From: Microlunatus flavus | GTDB lineage: Bacteria; Actinomycetota; Actinomycetes; Propionibacteriales; Propionibacteriaceae | DNA: 64,000 bases | Reading direction: 5' to 3' | NCBI RefSeq assembly: GCF_900110855.1 | Contig: NZ_FOFA01000003.1 | Location: forward strand, 186,001-250,000 | Part shown: in pieces, positions 36,601 to 45,818 of the stretch | How positions within the stretch are numbered: position 1 is the stretch's first letter | Layout of the letters: the number at the start of each line of letters is the position of its first letter | Position numbers and translations under genes: made by a program | Notes under the pieces: generated by a model | The model's database searches: none | Told to the model about the DNA's origin: nothing | What the model saw: only the letters and a program-made list of their open reading frames with translations

Positions 36601-39237
36601 GTGACGCGTACGCCGTTGAGGAGGTCGGTCGCGGGACTCGCGGCCGTCGCCCTCGTCTCAGGGGGTCTGGCGCTCGCCGGCCCCGCCCAGGCGGCCCCGG
36701 CCGCCGCGTCCGACCCGGCCCTGGCCCGGTCGCCCGAGCTGTCGGAGACGAGCCGGCTGGCCGACCGCCGCACGGTGGTCACGGGCACCGAGGGCTGGGT
36801 GCTCGGCAGCGCCGACGGCCGCTTCCCGGCGGCGGGCTTCCACACCCGCGGCGAGATGGGCGGCTTCTGGACGCCGAGCCTCAAGCTGCTCGACGGCGTG
36901 TGGTTCGGCATCGGCGCCAGCTGGATCGGGCCGGGCACCAGGACCACGACCGGCTGGGGCTACGTCCGCACCGACCTGCCCGCGACCGACGGCGTCGCGG
37001 CCAGCCGCACCGACCTCGTGCCCGACGGCGTTCCCGGCGCCCTGGTCGGGCTCACCCTGCAGTCCTCGACCACCCGCACCGTCGTCCTGCGCGCCGACGC
37101 GCACTCCGAGCTCATGGGCTCCTACCCGTGGGGCGAGTCGACCCCCAGCCAGACCGACGTGAACCTCGCCGACACCGGCGCGGTCGACGGCACGGCGCTC
37201 GTGTTCCGCGACCGGGGCACGCCGCCCGGGCCCAACCAGACCGCGCACGACTGGGCGGCGGCGTTCGGCTCGGCCGTCGCGCCGACCACGACCGCCCTCG
37301 GGCGGAACTTCCGCGGCCCGCAGGACCCGGTCGTGGTCTGCCCCGCGTCGGGCCCCGACGCGCCGACCCAGCCGGCCCGCTGCGACGACACGGCGTACGG
37401 CAAGGGCACGGGCGGCCAGCTGGCCTACAAGCTGGCGCTCACCAAGGACCAGCCGGTGACCGTCTGGTTCGGCGTCGGCGGCTCGCGGTCCGGCCCGGAC
37501 GGCGCCAAGGCCGCCCTGTCCCGGCTGCTCGCCGACCCGGACGCGGCCCTGGCGGCCAAGGTCCGCAAGCGCGAGAAGGTCGCGTCCTCGACCGTCGTGT
37601 CCCTGCCCGGCGACCCGCTGATGGAGTCCAGCGTCGCGTGGTCCAAGCAGATGCTCGCCGCCTCGGTGCAGCGTTCCGACGACGTCGCGCTCCGCGTGGT
37701 GGACGCGGGCAAGGCCTATCCGGCGCCCGTCGCCACGCTCGACTCGATGCGCTGGATCGGCGCCGGTTGGCCCGACTACACCTGGCTCTTCGGCACCGAC
37801 GGCGAGTTCACCGCGTTCGCCTCGGTCGCGGCGGGGCAGTTCGGCCCGATCAAGGCCCACCTGCGCACGCTGCGCGACGTGTCCGAGGCCGTCAACGGCG
37901 GCAGCGGAAAGATCGTCCACGAGGTCACCCCCGACGGCGCGGTCTACTTCGGGGCCAACGCCGACGAGGGCAACACCGACGAGTCGGCCAAGTACCCCTC
38001 GGCCGTCGCGCTCGTGTGGCGCTGGACGGGCGACAAGAAGTTCCTGCGCGACCTCTACCCGGCCAGCGTCAGAGCGATGCGGCACGTCGCCTCGCTCGAC
38101 ACCGACGGCGACGGGTGGCCCGGCGGGCTCGGCAACGTCGAGCGCAGCGGCATGGGGTCCGAAAAGCTCGACAACGCCGTCTACACCATCCGCGGCTACG
38201 CCGACCTCGCCGACCTGGCGAAGGCCCGCGGCGACCAGAAGACGGAGCGTTGGGCGACGGGTCAGGTCACGCGTCTGAGCAAGAAGTTCGAGAAGGCCTG
38301 GTGGTACGGCAAGGACGGCGCCCGCTCGTACGCGGACTCGCTCGACCCCGGCGACGAGGGCGGCGCCAACACCAAGATCTTCCAGCGGCACTGGATCGGG
38401 CTGACCCCGACCGACGCGGTGCTGCCGGCGGTCAAGGGGCGCAAGGCCGGTCCGCTGGCCTCCGACGGGCACGCACGGACGACCCTCGCCCAGCACGAGC
38501 GCAGCTGCTACACCGGCGAGCTCGGGCTCTTCCACACCGGCACCGGGGCGACGACGGACCCGACGGGCAACGAGGGGGCGACCTGCGACTCGGTCGTCTC
38601 GGCCGTGCCGAGCGAGCGCGACATCTTCACCCTGAACTCGGCCATCGCCGGCGTCAGCGAGGGGAACTACGGCCGCCTGGCCGCCGACCAGCAGGGCGTC
38701 TACACCCACGGCAACGCGAAGGCGCAGCTCGACCCGGCGCTGTGGGAGATGCCCGGGATGATGCCCGAGATCGTCCCCAGCCCCAGGTCGGGCGCGAACA
38801 TCGACCGGCTCTACACCGAGCGGTCGATGGTCATGCAGGCCTGGGGCGCGTACGGCACCCTGTGGCCGGTCGTGCACCAGTGGTTGGGCGTCTCCCCGGA
38901 CATGGGCCGTGGACGACTGGCCGTCGTGCCGCAGCTGCCGCCGGACCAGGACCGCGCGTCGGTCGGCCGGCTCAAGGTCGGTGCCGGGCGGATCGACGTC
39001 ACCGCCCGTCGGACCGAGGACGGGTCGACCACCCGGTACGCGACGACGGTCACCCGGCACGGCAGGGCCACGCTCGTCGTCGGCGCGGTGGTCCCGAAGG
39101 GCAGCAAGGTCCGGACCGCGACGCTGAACGGCGCGAAGGTCCGTACGGTCCTGACGCCGACCAGCCGAGGGCTGGAGGTGACGGCCAGGGCGAAGGGCAC
39201 GAAGGGCACGGCGCGGTTCGTGGTGACCGTCCGCTGA
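36601..39237 (+). CDS. Secreted six-hairpin glycosidase-like protein (GDE/GH15/GH63-like)
   Basis: An 878-residue exported protein. The signal peptide (RTPLRRSVAGLAAVALVSGGLALA) ends near AQA (about residue 31). Residues 330-760 look like an (alpha/alpha)6 glycosidase: DSMRWIGAGWPDYTWLFGTDGEF, AVALVWRWTGDKKFLRDLYP, DTDGDGWPGGLGNVE, TLNSAIAGVSEGNYGRL and the late WGAYGTLWPVVHQWLG. This is the pattern of glycogen-debranching and trehalase/glucoamylase-like enzymes. The N-terminal 300 residues form a beta-rich domain, and the last 100 a smaller beta domain. The substrate is unknown. It stands between hisH and hisA with its own promoter, so it interrupts the his operon. Confidence 0.8.
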   Translation: MTRTPLRRSVAGLAAVALVSGGLALAGPAQAAPAAASDPALARSPELSETSRLADRRTVVTGTEGWVLGSADGRFPAAGFHTRGEMGGFWTPSLKLLDGVWFGIGASWIGPGTRTTTGWGYVRTDLPATDGVAASRTDLVPDGVPGALVGLTLQSSTTRTVVLRADAHSELMGSYPWGESTPSQTDVNLADTGAVDGTALVFRDRGTPPGPNQTAHDWAAAFGSAVAPTTTALGRNFRGPQDPVVVCPASGPDAPTQPARCDDTAYGKGTGGQLAYKLALTKDQPVTVWFGVGGSRSGPDGAKAALSRLLADPDAALAAKVRKREKVASSTVVSLPGDPLMESSVAWSKQMLAASVQRSDDVALRVVDAGKAYPAPVATLDSMRWIGAGWPDYTWLFGTDGEFTAFASVAAGQFGPIKAHLRTLRDVSEAVNGGSGKIVHEVTPDGAVYFGANADEGNTDESAKYPSAVALVWRWTGDKKFLRDLYPASVRAMRHVASLDTDGDGWPGGLGNVERSGMGSEKLDNAVYTIRGYADLADLAKARGDQKTERWATGQVTRLSKKFEKAWWYGKDGARSYADSLDPGDEGGANTKIFQRHWIGLTPTDAVLPAVKGRKAGPLASDGHARTTLAQHERSCYTGELGLFHTGTGATTDPTGNEGATCDSVVSAVPSERDIFTLNSAIAGVSEGNYGRLAADQQGVYTHGNAKAQLDPALWEMPGMMPEIVPSPRSGANIDRLYTERSMVMQAWGAYGTLWPVVHQWLGVSPDMGRGRLAVVPQLPPDQDRASVGRLKVGAGRIDVTARRTEDGSTTRYATTVTRHGRATLVVGAVVPKGSKVRTATLNGAKVRTVLTPTSRGLEVTARAKGTKGTARFVVTVR

Positions 39238-39287
39238 GCGCGGACCGCTGAGCCGTTCGTGAGGCGGGGAGCACCGGGCCGCTCCGG

Positions 39288-39299
39288 TAGAGTCGCCCG
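39288..39299 (+). promoter_or_regulatory. Leaderless-type -10 box of hisA
   Basis: TAGAGT at 39288-39293, six bases before the GTG at 39300. hisA thus has its own promoter, separate from hisD-H. Confidence 0.55.
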
Positions 39300-40094
39300 G
39301 TGCTCCCGCGCTCCACACCGACCACCGACCACCTGGTCCTGCTCCCCGCCGTCGACGTGGCGGGCGGCCAGGCCGTCCAGCTCGTCCAGGGCGTGGCGGG
39401 GTCGGAGAAGGTGTTCGGCGACCCGATGGCCGCAGCCCGGCGCTGGGTCGACGAGGGTGCGGAGTGGATCCACCTCGTCGACCTCGACGCCGCGTTCGGC
39501 CGCGGCAGCAACGCCGCGGTGCTCGCACCGATCGTCGCGGCCGTCGCGGAGGCGGGCGTGCACGTCGAGCTCTCCGGCGGCATCCGCGACGACGCGAGCC
39601 TGGAGCGCGCGCTCTCGACCGGCTGCGCCCGGGTGAACATCGGCACGGCGGCCCTGGAGTCTCCGGAGTGGTGCGAGCGCGTCATCGCCGAGCACGGCGA
39701 GCAGGTGGCCATCGGCCTTGACGTCCGTGGCACCCGCCTCGCGGCCCGCGGCTGGACGCAGGAGGGCGGCGAGCTGGACGAGACGCTGGCCCGGCTGGTC
39801 GAGGCCGGCTGCGCACGGTTCGTGGTGACCGACGTGGCCAGCGACGGCATGCTGTCGGGGCCCAACCTGTCCCTGCTCGAGCACGTCTGCTCGCGGACCG
39901 ACGCCCCCGTGGTCGCCAGCGGCGGCATCAGCAGCCTCGCCGACCTCGAGGCGCTCTCGGGCCTGGTCGAGCGCGGGGTGGAGGGCGCGATCATCGGCAC
40001 CGCGCTCTACGTCGGCAGCTTCACGCTGCCCGAGGCCCTGGCGGCGACCGGGGCCCCGGCCCGCACCGCGACCCAGGACGGAGCGCGTCGATGA
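39300..40094 (+). CDS. hisA: Phosphoribosyl isomerase (HisA, probably bifunctional PriA)
   Basis: A 264-residue TIM barrel that isomerises ProFAR in histidine synthesis. In actinobacteria the same protein (PriA) usually also replaces TrpF. Key parts are [18 protein letters not shown] with the catalytic Asp, [50 protein letters not shown] with the second Asp, and [16 protein letters not shown]. The dual function is an inference from the lineage. The stop overlaps the ATG of the SDR/HAD gene, where most actinobacteria have hisF or a short gene before it. Confidence 0.94.
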   Translation: MLPRSTPTTDHLVLLPAVDVAGGQAVQLVQGVAGSEKVFGDPMAAARRWVDEGAEWIHLVDLDAAFGRGSNAAVLAPIVAAVAEAGVHVELSGGIRDDASLERALSTGCARVNIGTAALESPEWCERVIAEHGEQVAIGLDVRGTRLAARGWTQEGGELDETLARLVEAGCARFVVTDVASDGMLSGPNLSLLEHVCSRTDAPVVASGGISSLADLEALSGLVERGVEGAIIGTALYVGSFTLPEALAATGAPARTATQDGARR

Positions 40095-42454
40095 GCGTCC
40101 CCGCCGACACCTTCCGCCGCGGCCCCGCCCTGAGCGAGCTCCGCCAGCCGGCCCACGGCCCGCTCCTCGACGGCCGCCTGCGCGACCTGCTGGACGGCAA
40201 GAAGATCGTCATGACCGGGGTGACCGGCTTCATCGGCGAGCAGCTGCTGTGGAAGATCCTCACCGAGCTCCCGGGCACGACCCCGTCGGTGCTGGTGCGC
40301 CGCAAGGGTTCGGCGGGCGCGGAGGCCCGCGTCCGCAGCCTGCTCAAGAAGAAGGTGTTCGCCGACCTTGCGGAGGCCGCCGGCGGCCTGGACGCGCTGC
40401 TCGAGCGCGTCGAGGTGATCGAGGGCGACCTGCCGAACGTCCCCGCCCTGCCCGCCGACCTCGACGTCGTCGTGCACTGCGCCGGCGACGTGTCCTTCGA
40501 CCCGCCGATCGACCAGGCCTTCACCACCAACGTCGTCGGCACGCAGCGCCTCATGGAGCGCATGCTCGAGGCCGTCACCGGCTCCGACGGCGAGCGCACG
40601 AAGGTGCCGCACTACGTCCACATCTCCACCGCGTACACCGCGGGTCGGCGTCGCGGCGCGATCCCCGAGGCCGGGCACGTGCACGGCATCGACCACGAGG
40701 CCGAGACCCGGGCCGGGCTGGCGATGCGCGAGCAGGTCGAGGCCGCCTCGCGCATGCCGGAGCGGCTGACCGCCCTGCGCAAGGAGGCCGAGCGGCAGCA
40801 CCGCCAGGCCGGCTACCTCACCACCGCCGCCGACACCGAGCGCCGCCGCCAGGAGTGGGTGACCGCCGAGCTGGTCGCCGCCGGCACCGAGCGGGCGCGC
40901 TCGCTCGGCTGGACCGACGTCTACACATTCACCAAGGCCCTCGGGGAGCGCGTCGTCACCGAGCTCGGCGCCGACATCGAGGTCTCCATCGTCCGGCCCG
41001 CCATCGTCGAGTCCAGCTGGAAGCACCCGTACCCGGGCTGGATCGAGGGCTTCAAGATGGCGGAGCCGCTGATCCTGGCCTACGGCCGCGGCGAGCTGCC
41101 GGAGTTCCCGGCCTCGGCCGACTCGGTGCTCGACATCGTGCCGTGCGACCTGGTCGTCAACGCGATCCTCGCCGTCTGCGCCAGCGACCCCACGCCGGGC
41201 GAGCCGGAGTACTACCACGTCAGCTCCGGCGCCCGGAACCCGCTCACGTTCCACGACATGTACGGCCACATCCGCTCCTACTTCACCGCGCACCCGCTGG
41301 AGAATGTCTCGAAGCCGGGCGCGCCGCTGCCCGAGTGGACCTTCCCCGGCGCCGTGTCGGTCGAGCGGCTGCTGTCGACCTCCGAGCGCGCCCACTCGGT
41401 CGCCGAGCGGGTCGTCTCGCGGGCGCCGCGCTCCCACCGGACGCGCAAGCTCGCCCGTGACCTCGACAAGCTGCGGGGCCGCCTGGACTTCTGGCGGCGC
41501 TACCACACCCTCTACAACGAGTACGCGCAGTCGGAGCTGCACTTCGTCGACGACAACACCCTCGCGCTGAACGACTCGCTCGACCCGGCCGACGTGGAGG
41601 CCTTCGCCTTCGACACCGCCGGCTTCGACTGGACTACCTACATCGAGGAGGTCCACTGCCCGTCGGTGACGGCCTCCGTACGGCGGATGGACGCGCTCCG
41701 GCGTCGGCGCGGCGCCCGCCCGACGACGATGCGCGACCTCAGCAAGGACACGTCCGGCTCCAAGGCGGTCGCGGTCTTCGACCTCGACGGCACGATCATG
41801 TCGACCAACGTCATCGAGCAGTACCTGTGGTCGCGCCTGCCCGAGCTCTCGCCCGTGGAGCAGGTCCTCGAGGTCGGCGGCGTGCTCGGCCGGCTGCCGG
41901 GCTACCTGCTCACCGAGCAGCGCGACCGCGGCAGCTTCCTCCGTGCGGTGTACCGCCGGTACAAGGGCCTCGACCTCGCCGAGCTCGAGCAGCGCGTCGA
42001 CACGACGATGGGCGACTTCATCCTCAGCCGGGTCGCCCCCGAGGCGCTCGAGCGGATCCAGGAGCACCGGGCCGCCGGGCACACGACGATCCTCATCACG
42101 GGTGCGGTCTCGGTGCTGACGCGACCGCTGCGCGACCTCTTCGACGTCATCCTCGCGGCCGAGCTCGGCGTCGACGCCGACGGCCGGGCGACCGGCTACC
42201 TGGCGACGCCGCCGCTGGTGGGGGAGTCGCGCAGCGCCTGGCTGCGCCACTACGCCGCGCTGCACGGCGTGGACCTGTCGAAGAGCTTCGCCTACGCCGA
42301 CAGCCACTCCGACCTGCCGATGCTCGCCAGCGTCGGCAACCCGGTGGCGGTGAGCCCGGACATCTCGCTGATGCGTGCGGCCCAGCGCAGCCAGTGGTCG
42401 ATCGTGGAGTGGAAGACCAAGGCCCCCAGCCCCCGCTGGCACCTGCCCGCCTGA
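40091..42454 (+). CDS. Bifunctional male-sterility/thioester-reductase-like SDR fused to HAD-IB phosphatase
   Basis: A 787-residue fusion. Residues about 40-330 are an extended SDR of the NAD-binding-4 (fatty acyl-CoA reductase/male sterility) type: [65 protein letters not shown] (YxxxK), [20 protein letters not shown]. Residues about 555-787 are a HAD-IB phosphatase: [15 protein letters not shown] (nucleophile DxDGT), [33 protein letters not shown]. Such fusions occur in actinobacteria and may act in lipid metabolism; the reaction is unknown. ATG 40091 overlaps the hisA stop (ATGA). An end-of-operon gap and element B follow. Confidence 0.88.
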   Translation: MSVPADTFRRGPALSELRQPAHGPLLDGRLRDLLDGKKIVMTGVTGFIGEQLLWKILTELPGTTPSVLVRRKGSAGAEARVRSLLKKKVFADLAEAAGGLDALLERVEVIEGDLPNVPALPADLDVVVHCAGDVSFDPPIDQAFTTNVVGTQRLMERMLEAVTGSDGERTKVPHYVHISTAYTAGRRRGAIPEAGHVHGIDHEAETRAGLAMREQVEAASRMPERLTALRKEAERQHRQAGYLTTAADTERRRQEWVTAELVAAGTERARSLGWTDVYTFTKALGERVVTELGADIEVSIVRPAIVESSWKHPYPGWIEGFKMAEPLILAYGRGELPEFPASADSVLDIVPCDLVVNAILAVCASDPTPGEPEYYHVSSGARNPLTFHDMYGHIRSYFTAHPLENVSKPGAPLPEWTFPGAVSVERLLSTSERAHSVAERVVSRAPRSHRTRKLARDLDKLRGRLDFWRRYHTLYNEYAQSELHFVDDNTLALNDSLDPADVEAFAFDTAGFDWTTYIEEVHCPSVTASVRRMDALRRRRGARPTTMRDLSKDTSGSKAVAVFDLDGTIMSTNVIEQYLWSRLPELSPVEQVLEVGGVLGRLPGYLLTEQRDRGSFLRAVYRRYKGLDLAELEQRVDTTMGDFILSRVAPEALERIQEHRAAGHTTILITGAVSVLTRPLRDLFDVILAAELGVDADGRATGYLATPPLVGESRSAWLRHYAALHGVDLSKSFAYADSHSDLPMLASVGNPVAVSPDISLMRAAQRSQWSIVEWKTKAPSPRWHLPA

Positions 42455-42488
42455 GCGGCCCCCGCTTCCCCCCACCCCCCGATGTCCG

Positions 42489-42547
42489 CGAAACGCTGAG
42501 GGACGACAACGTTCCTGGCGATTCCGTTGTCGGGAGTCAGCGGTTCG
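42489..42547 (+). repeat. Left inverted flank of nuclease element B, itself a hairpin
   Basis: Left arm 42489-42511 and right arm 42525-42547 (23 nt each, loop 13) form an imperfect hairpin with an internal mismatch block. As a whole it matches the reverse complement of 43549-43607 at about 45 of 59 positions. The sequence shares nothing obvious with the flanks of element A. Confidence 0.75.
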
Positions 42548-42561
42548 TCGAGCTGGCGCGG

Positions 42562-42601
42562 CTGTCCACAGGAGCGCCGCGGCGCGGGAGCTGTCCACAG
42601 G
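42562..42601 (+). promoter_or_regulatory. Two CTGTCCACAGG repeats upstream of nuclease gene B
   Basis: CTGTCCACAGG occurs at 42562-42572 and 42591-42601. The TGTCCACA core resembles the actinobacterial DnaA box TTGTCCACA. GTCCACAGG is also found upstream of nuclease gene A (18637-18645). It may be a shared control site of these genes; origin function is not suggested. Confidence 0.4.
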
Positions 42602-42650
42602 GTGCGCTCTTCGGGCGGCACGTCCGCGCGATCGTCACCATGCTCCCGGC

Positions 42651-43559
42651 GTGGAGGTCGTACGAGGCCGCGTCAGGCGGGCCGGGTGGACGAGAGCGGC
42701 GTACGGCGTGCACGTCTCGTCGGCCGAGCCCGATCTCGGGCAGCGGCTGCTGGGCTGGAGCCAGGTGCTCCCGGACAGCGCCGTCCTCACCCACCTCACG
42801 GCCGCCGAGGCGCGCGGGTGGTGGCTGCCGCAGCCGGTGCCGCATCCCGTGTTCGCCGCGGTCGCGGAGCGCGAGCGCCATCCCCAGCGCGCGGGGCTGA
42901 GGGTGGTCCGGCTCGCTGCCCCGCCCGCGACCGACGTGGTGGACGGCCTGCGGCTCGCCACGCCGGCCGAGACCCTGCTGTCCTGCGCCGCGGACCTGCA
43001 CGTCCTCGATCTCGTCCCGCTCGGCGACTCGGCGCTGCGGCTCGGGCACTGCACCCTCGACGAGCTGTGGGCGGCGACCCGCGCCCGGCGCCGCGGGACC
43101 CCGATGCTCCGGACGGTCCTGCCCCTGCTCGACGGCCGCAGCGAGTCGGCCTGGGAGTCGGTCCTGCGGGTGCTGCACGTGACCGCCGACGTGGAGGTCG
43201 AGCCGCAGCGGGAGATCGTCACCGCGAGCGGAGCCTTCGTCGCGCGCGCCGACCTCTGGCTGGTCGGGACGCGCCGCATCCACGAGTACGACGGCGCGGA
43301 CCACCGCGATCCCGAGACCCACCGGGCCGACCTCGCCCGGGAGCGCCGGCTGGTCGACGAGCGCTGGGAACGGTGCGGGTACACCGCGCGGGAGGTCCTG
43401 CGCCGAGGCGGCGACATCATCGCGGCGGCCGACGCGGCCCTCGGACGTCCCTGGGTGCCCGCCCGGCTCGAGAGCTGGCGCGGCCTCGTCGCCCGCTCCC
43501 TCTACGGCTCGCTCGGCCGCCGGCGGGCCCTGGCCCGCTGGACCCCGACGAACCGCTGA
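42651..43559 (+). CDS. Orphan protein: AbiEi-related with Vsr/DUF559-like nuclease domain (element B)
   Basis: This protein has 302 residues. The N-terminal winged helix is nearly absent: only its last strands ([20 protein letters not shown]) remain. Then comes the AbiEi-family middle domain ([37 protein letters not shown]). The C-terminal region has a restriction-fold pattern at about residues 197-245: [22 protein letters not shown], then [25 protein letters not shown], like Vsr and DUF559 proteins. GTG 42651 is the only start giving this N-terminus without running into the flank. The stop codon lies inside the left arm of the downstream hairpin. No partner toxin or methylase is adjacent. 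It is a distant paralogue of the gene at 18726-19712. Confidence 0.75.
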   Translation: MEVVRGRVRRAGWTRAAYGVHVSSAEPDLGQRLLGWSQVLPDSAVLTHLTAAEARGWWLPQPVPHPVFAAVAERERHPQRAGLRVVRLAAPPATDVVDGLRLATPAETLLSCAADLHVLDLVPLGDSALRLGHCTLDELWAATRARRRGTPMLRTVLPLLDGRSESAWESVLRVLHVTADVEVEPQREIVTASGAFVARADLWLVGTRRIHEYDGADHRDPETHRADLARERRLVDERWERCGYTAREVLRRGGDIIAAADAALGRPWVPARLESWRGLVARSLYGSLGRRRALARWTPTNR

Positions 43560-43607
43560 CTCCCGACAGCCATCGGGCCGAAGACGCTGTCGTCTTTCAG
43601 CGTTTCG
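43549..43607 (-). repeat. Right inverted flank of nuclease element B, containing the gene's stop codon
   Basis: Arms 43549-43570 and 43586-43607 (22 nt, loop 15) form an imperfect hairpin. The outer arm holds CGTTTCG and the inner arm CGAACCGCTGACTCCCGACA. It is the inverted partner of 42489-42547. It begins four codons before the end of the nuclease gene. Confidence 0.75.
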
Positions 43608-43684
43608 CGGGTGTCGGACGGGTGCGGAGGCCGGGGGACGGGGTTCGGGGGTGCAACGCGGGTGGAGGTCCGCCGCGGCAGGAC

Positions 43685-43698
43685 TAGGATCGGGGACC
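43685..43698 (+). promoter_or_regulatory. Leaderless-type -10 box of the YebC gene
   Basis: TAGGAT at 43685-43690, eight bases before the ATG at 43699. Confidence 0.55.
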
Positions 43699-44460
43699 AT
43701 GTCGGGTCACTCCAAGTGGGCAACCACCAAGCACCAGAAGGCGGTCGTCGACGCACGTCGCGCGAAGTCGTTCGCCAAGCTCATCAAGAACATCGAGGTC
43801 GCGGCGCGGCTCGGCGGCGGTGACGTCGACGGCAACCCGACCCTGTACGACGCGGTGCAGAAGGCGCGCAAGACGTCGGTCCCCAAGGACAACATCGAGC
43901 GCGCGATCAAGCGCGGCTCCGGTGCCGAGGGCGGCGGCGCCGACTACGAGACGCTGTTCTACGAGGCGTACGGGCCGGCCGGCATCGCGATGCTCATCGA
44001 GTGCCTGACCGACAACCGCAACCGCTCGGCCTCCGAGGTGCGCATCGCCGTCACCCGCAACGGCGGGACGATGGCCGACGTCGGATCGACCGCGCGCGTG
44101 TTCAGCCGCAAGGGCGTCGTGCTGGTCTCCAAGACCCAGGACGGCCGCGAGCTCACCGAGGACGACGTCCTCGAGGCGACGCTCGACGCCGGGCCCGACG
44201 AGGTCAACGACCTCGGCGACGCGTTCGAGGTCATCAGCGACCCGAACGACACCGTCGCCGTGCGCACGGCCGTGCAGGAGGCCGGGCTCGACTACGACTC
44301 CGCGGAGGTGTCGTTCGTGCCCGAGTTCACCCAGCCGGCCGACGCCGCGACGTTCGAGAAGCTCGAGAAGATCGTCGACGCCCTCGAGGACTCCGACGAC
44401 GTGCAGAACGTCTTCACCAACGTCGAGGCGCCGGACGACGCGCTGGTGAGCGCGGGCTAG
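43699..44460 (+). CDS. yebC: YebC/PmpR family protein (transcription/translation regulator)
   Basis: A 253-residue protein of the TACO1/YebC family. It opens with [21 protein letters not shown], followed by [38 protein letters not shown] and [20 protein letters not shown], all diagnostic. Members are described as DNA-binding regulators and, more recently, as helpers in translation of proline-rich or stalled messages. ATG 43699 is fixed by the family start MSGHSKW and the -10 box eight bases upstream. It precedes ruvC, the usual order in many bacteria. Confidence 0.96.
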   Translation: MSGHSKWATTKHQKAVVDARRAKSFAKLIKNIEVAARLGGGDVDGNPTLYDAVQKARKTSVPKDNIERAIKRGSGAEGGGADYETLFYEAYGPAGIAMLIECLTDNRNRSASEVRIAVTRNGGTMADVGSTARVFSRKGVVLVSKTQDGRELTEDDVLEATLDAGPDEVNDLGDAFEVISDPNDTVAVRTAVQEAGLDYDSAEVSFVPEFTQPADAATFEKLEKIVDALEDSDDVQNVFTNVEAPDDALVSAG

Positions 44461-44514
44461 AGCCGGTACCGCCGGCCGAGCGTGTCGGGTCGGCCGGCGC
44501 CCGCCCGGCCGGGT

Positions 44515-44535
44515 TAGCGTACGAACGCGTGTTCG
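44515..44535 (+). promoter_or_regulatory. ruvCAB promoter with perfect LexA (SOS) box
   Basis: TAGCGT (44515-44520) is a -10 box. Directly after it CGAAC-GCGT-GTTCG (44522-44535) is a perfect palindrome that matches the actinobacterial SOS box CGAAC-N4-GTTCG. It covers the expected transcription start, an ideal position for LexA repression of the Holliday-junction genes after DNA damage. Confidence 0.8.
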
Positions 44536-44573
44536 CATCGAGCGCGTTCCGTCGACCGTCAGGGGCCCGAAGC

Positions 44574-45176
44574 GTGCGCGTGCTCGGCATCGACCCCGGG
44601 CTGACGCGCTGCGGGCTCGGCATGGTGGACGGGGTGCCCGGTCGGCCGCCGTTCGTGCTGGCCGTCGACGTGGTGCGCACGTCCGCCCACGAGGAGACCG
44701 GCGCCCGCCTCGCGGTGCTCGAGGAGACGATGGAGGAGTGGGTGCGGCGCTACCGCCCCGCCGCCGTCGCCGTCGAGCGGGTCTTCGCCCAGCACAACGT
44801 CGGGACCGTCATGGGCACGGCGCAGGCCGCCGGGGTGGCCCTGCTGGTCGCCGCCCGGCACGGCATCCCGACGGCGCTGCACACGCCGAGCGAGGTCAAG
44901 GCCGCGATCACCGGCTCCGGGCGCGCCGGCAAGGACCAGGTCGGCGCGATGGTCGCCCGGATCCTGCGTCTCGACGAGGTGCCCAAGCCCGCCGACGCCG
45001 CCGACGCGCTGGCCCTGGCCATCTGCCACGTGTGGCGCGGGCAGAGCACCGACCGGCTCGACGCCGCCCGTCAGGCGGCCTCGGGCGTCGCCGCCCGGCA
45101 GCAGCGGGCGTACGCGGCCGCGCGCACCGGCGCCGCCACCAGCCCCCGGACAGGCACGAGAGGACCCCGCGCATGA
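44574..45176 (+). CDS. ruvC: Holliday junction resolvase RuvC
   Basis: RuvC cuts Holliday junctions as a dimer. [18 protein letters not shown] carries the first catalytic Asp, [18 protein letters not shown] the Glu, and [17 protein letters not shown] the C-terminal Asp pair. The protein is 200 residues, with about 40 Ala/Arg-rich residues after the normal end. I use GTG 44574 because RuvC normally begins directly with this strand. The in-frame GTG at 44529 lies eight bases after a -10 box and could give a leaderless form with 15 more residues. The stop overlaps the ruvA ATG. Confidence 0.93.
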   Translation: MRVLGIDPGLTRCGLGMVDGVPGRPPFVLAVDVVRTSAHEETGARLAVLEETMEEWVRRYRPAAVAVERVFAQHNVGTVMGTAQAAGVALLVAARHGIPTALHTPSEVKAAITGSGRAGKDQVGAMVARILRLDEVPKPADAADALALAICHVWRGQSTDRLDAARQAASGVAARQQRAYAAARTGAATSPRTGTRGPRA

Positions 45177-45781
45177 TCGCCTCCCTCAGCGGAACCGTGG
45201 CCGCCCTCGGGCCCACGTCGGCCGTCGTCGAGACCGGCGGCGTCGGCCTGCTCGCCCTGTGCAGCCCGGGCACCCTGGCCCATCTGCGCATCGGGCAGCG
45301 CGCGACGCTCTTCACGTCGCTGGTGGTCCGCGAGGACTCACTGACGCTGTTCGGCTTCGCCAGCGCCGACGAGCGCGAGTTCTTCGAGCTGCTGCTGACC
45401 GCGACCGGCGTCGGTCCCAAGCTGGCCCAGGCGGCGCTCGCCGTGCTCAGCCCCGACGAGCTGCGCCACGCCATCGCGACGGAGAACCTGGTCGTGCTCT
45501 GCAAGGTCCCGGGCATCGGGCGCAAGGGCGCCCAACGCATCGTGCTCGAGCTCAAGGACAAGATCAACGCCGTGGGCCTGGTGGCCGAGCCCGGCGCCCC
45601 GGTCCTGCCCGGGCAGGCTCTGTGGCGTGCCCAGGTCACCCAGGGCCTCGTCGGTCTCGGCTGGGCGCTCAAGGACGCCGAGGCCGCGTGCGACGACGTC
45701 GAGCCGATGCTGGAGGACCAGCCCGACCTCGGGGTGCCCGCGCTGATGCGCGCCGCGCTCCAGACGCTGGCCCGACGATGA
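45173..45781 (+). CDS. ruvA: Holliday junction branch migration protein RuvA
   Basis: RuvA is the junction-binding tetramer that loads RuvB; 202 residues. It starts with the OB-fold ([25 protein letters not shown]) and has tandem helix-hairpin-helix motifs ([42 protein letters not shown]). The C-terminal domain III, which contacts RuvB, is [19 protein letters not shown]. The ATG overlaps the ruvC stop with AGAGG upstream. Confidence 0.96.
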   Translation: MIASLSGTVAALGPTSAVVETGGVGLLALCSPGTLAHLRIGQRATLFTSLVVREDSLTLFGFASADEREFFELLLTATGVGPKLAQAALAVLSPDELRHAIATENLVVLCKVPGIGRKGAQRIVLELKDKINAVGLVAEPGAPVLPGQALWRAQVTQGLVGLGWALKDAEAACDDVEPMLEDQPDLGVPALMRAALQTLARR

Positions 45782-45818
45782 GCACCCAGAGCGCGCGCAG
45801 CACCCCGAGGAGCACCCG

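Noticed and set aside
42562-42601. DnaA-box-like sites as a replication origin
   Set aside because: Only two sites, no AT-rich unwinding region, and no dnaA/dnaN nearby.
42460-43618. Similar peptides RETLRDDN.. / RETLKDDS.. encoded at both ends of element B
   Set aside because: They result from the DNA inverted repeat read on opposite strands. There is no start, length or domain to support genes; it is a DNA-level repeat.
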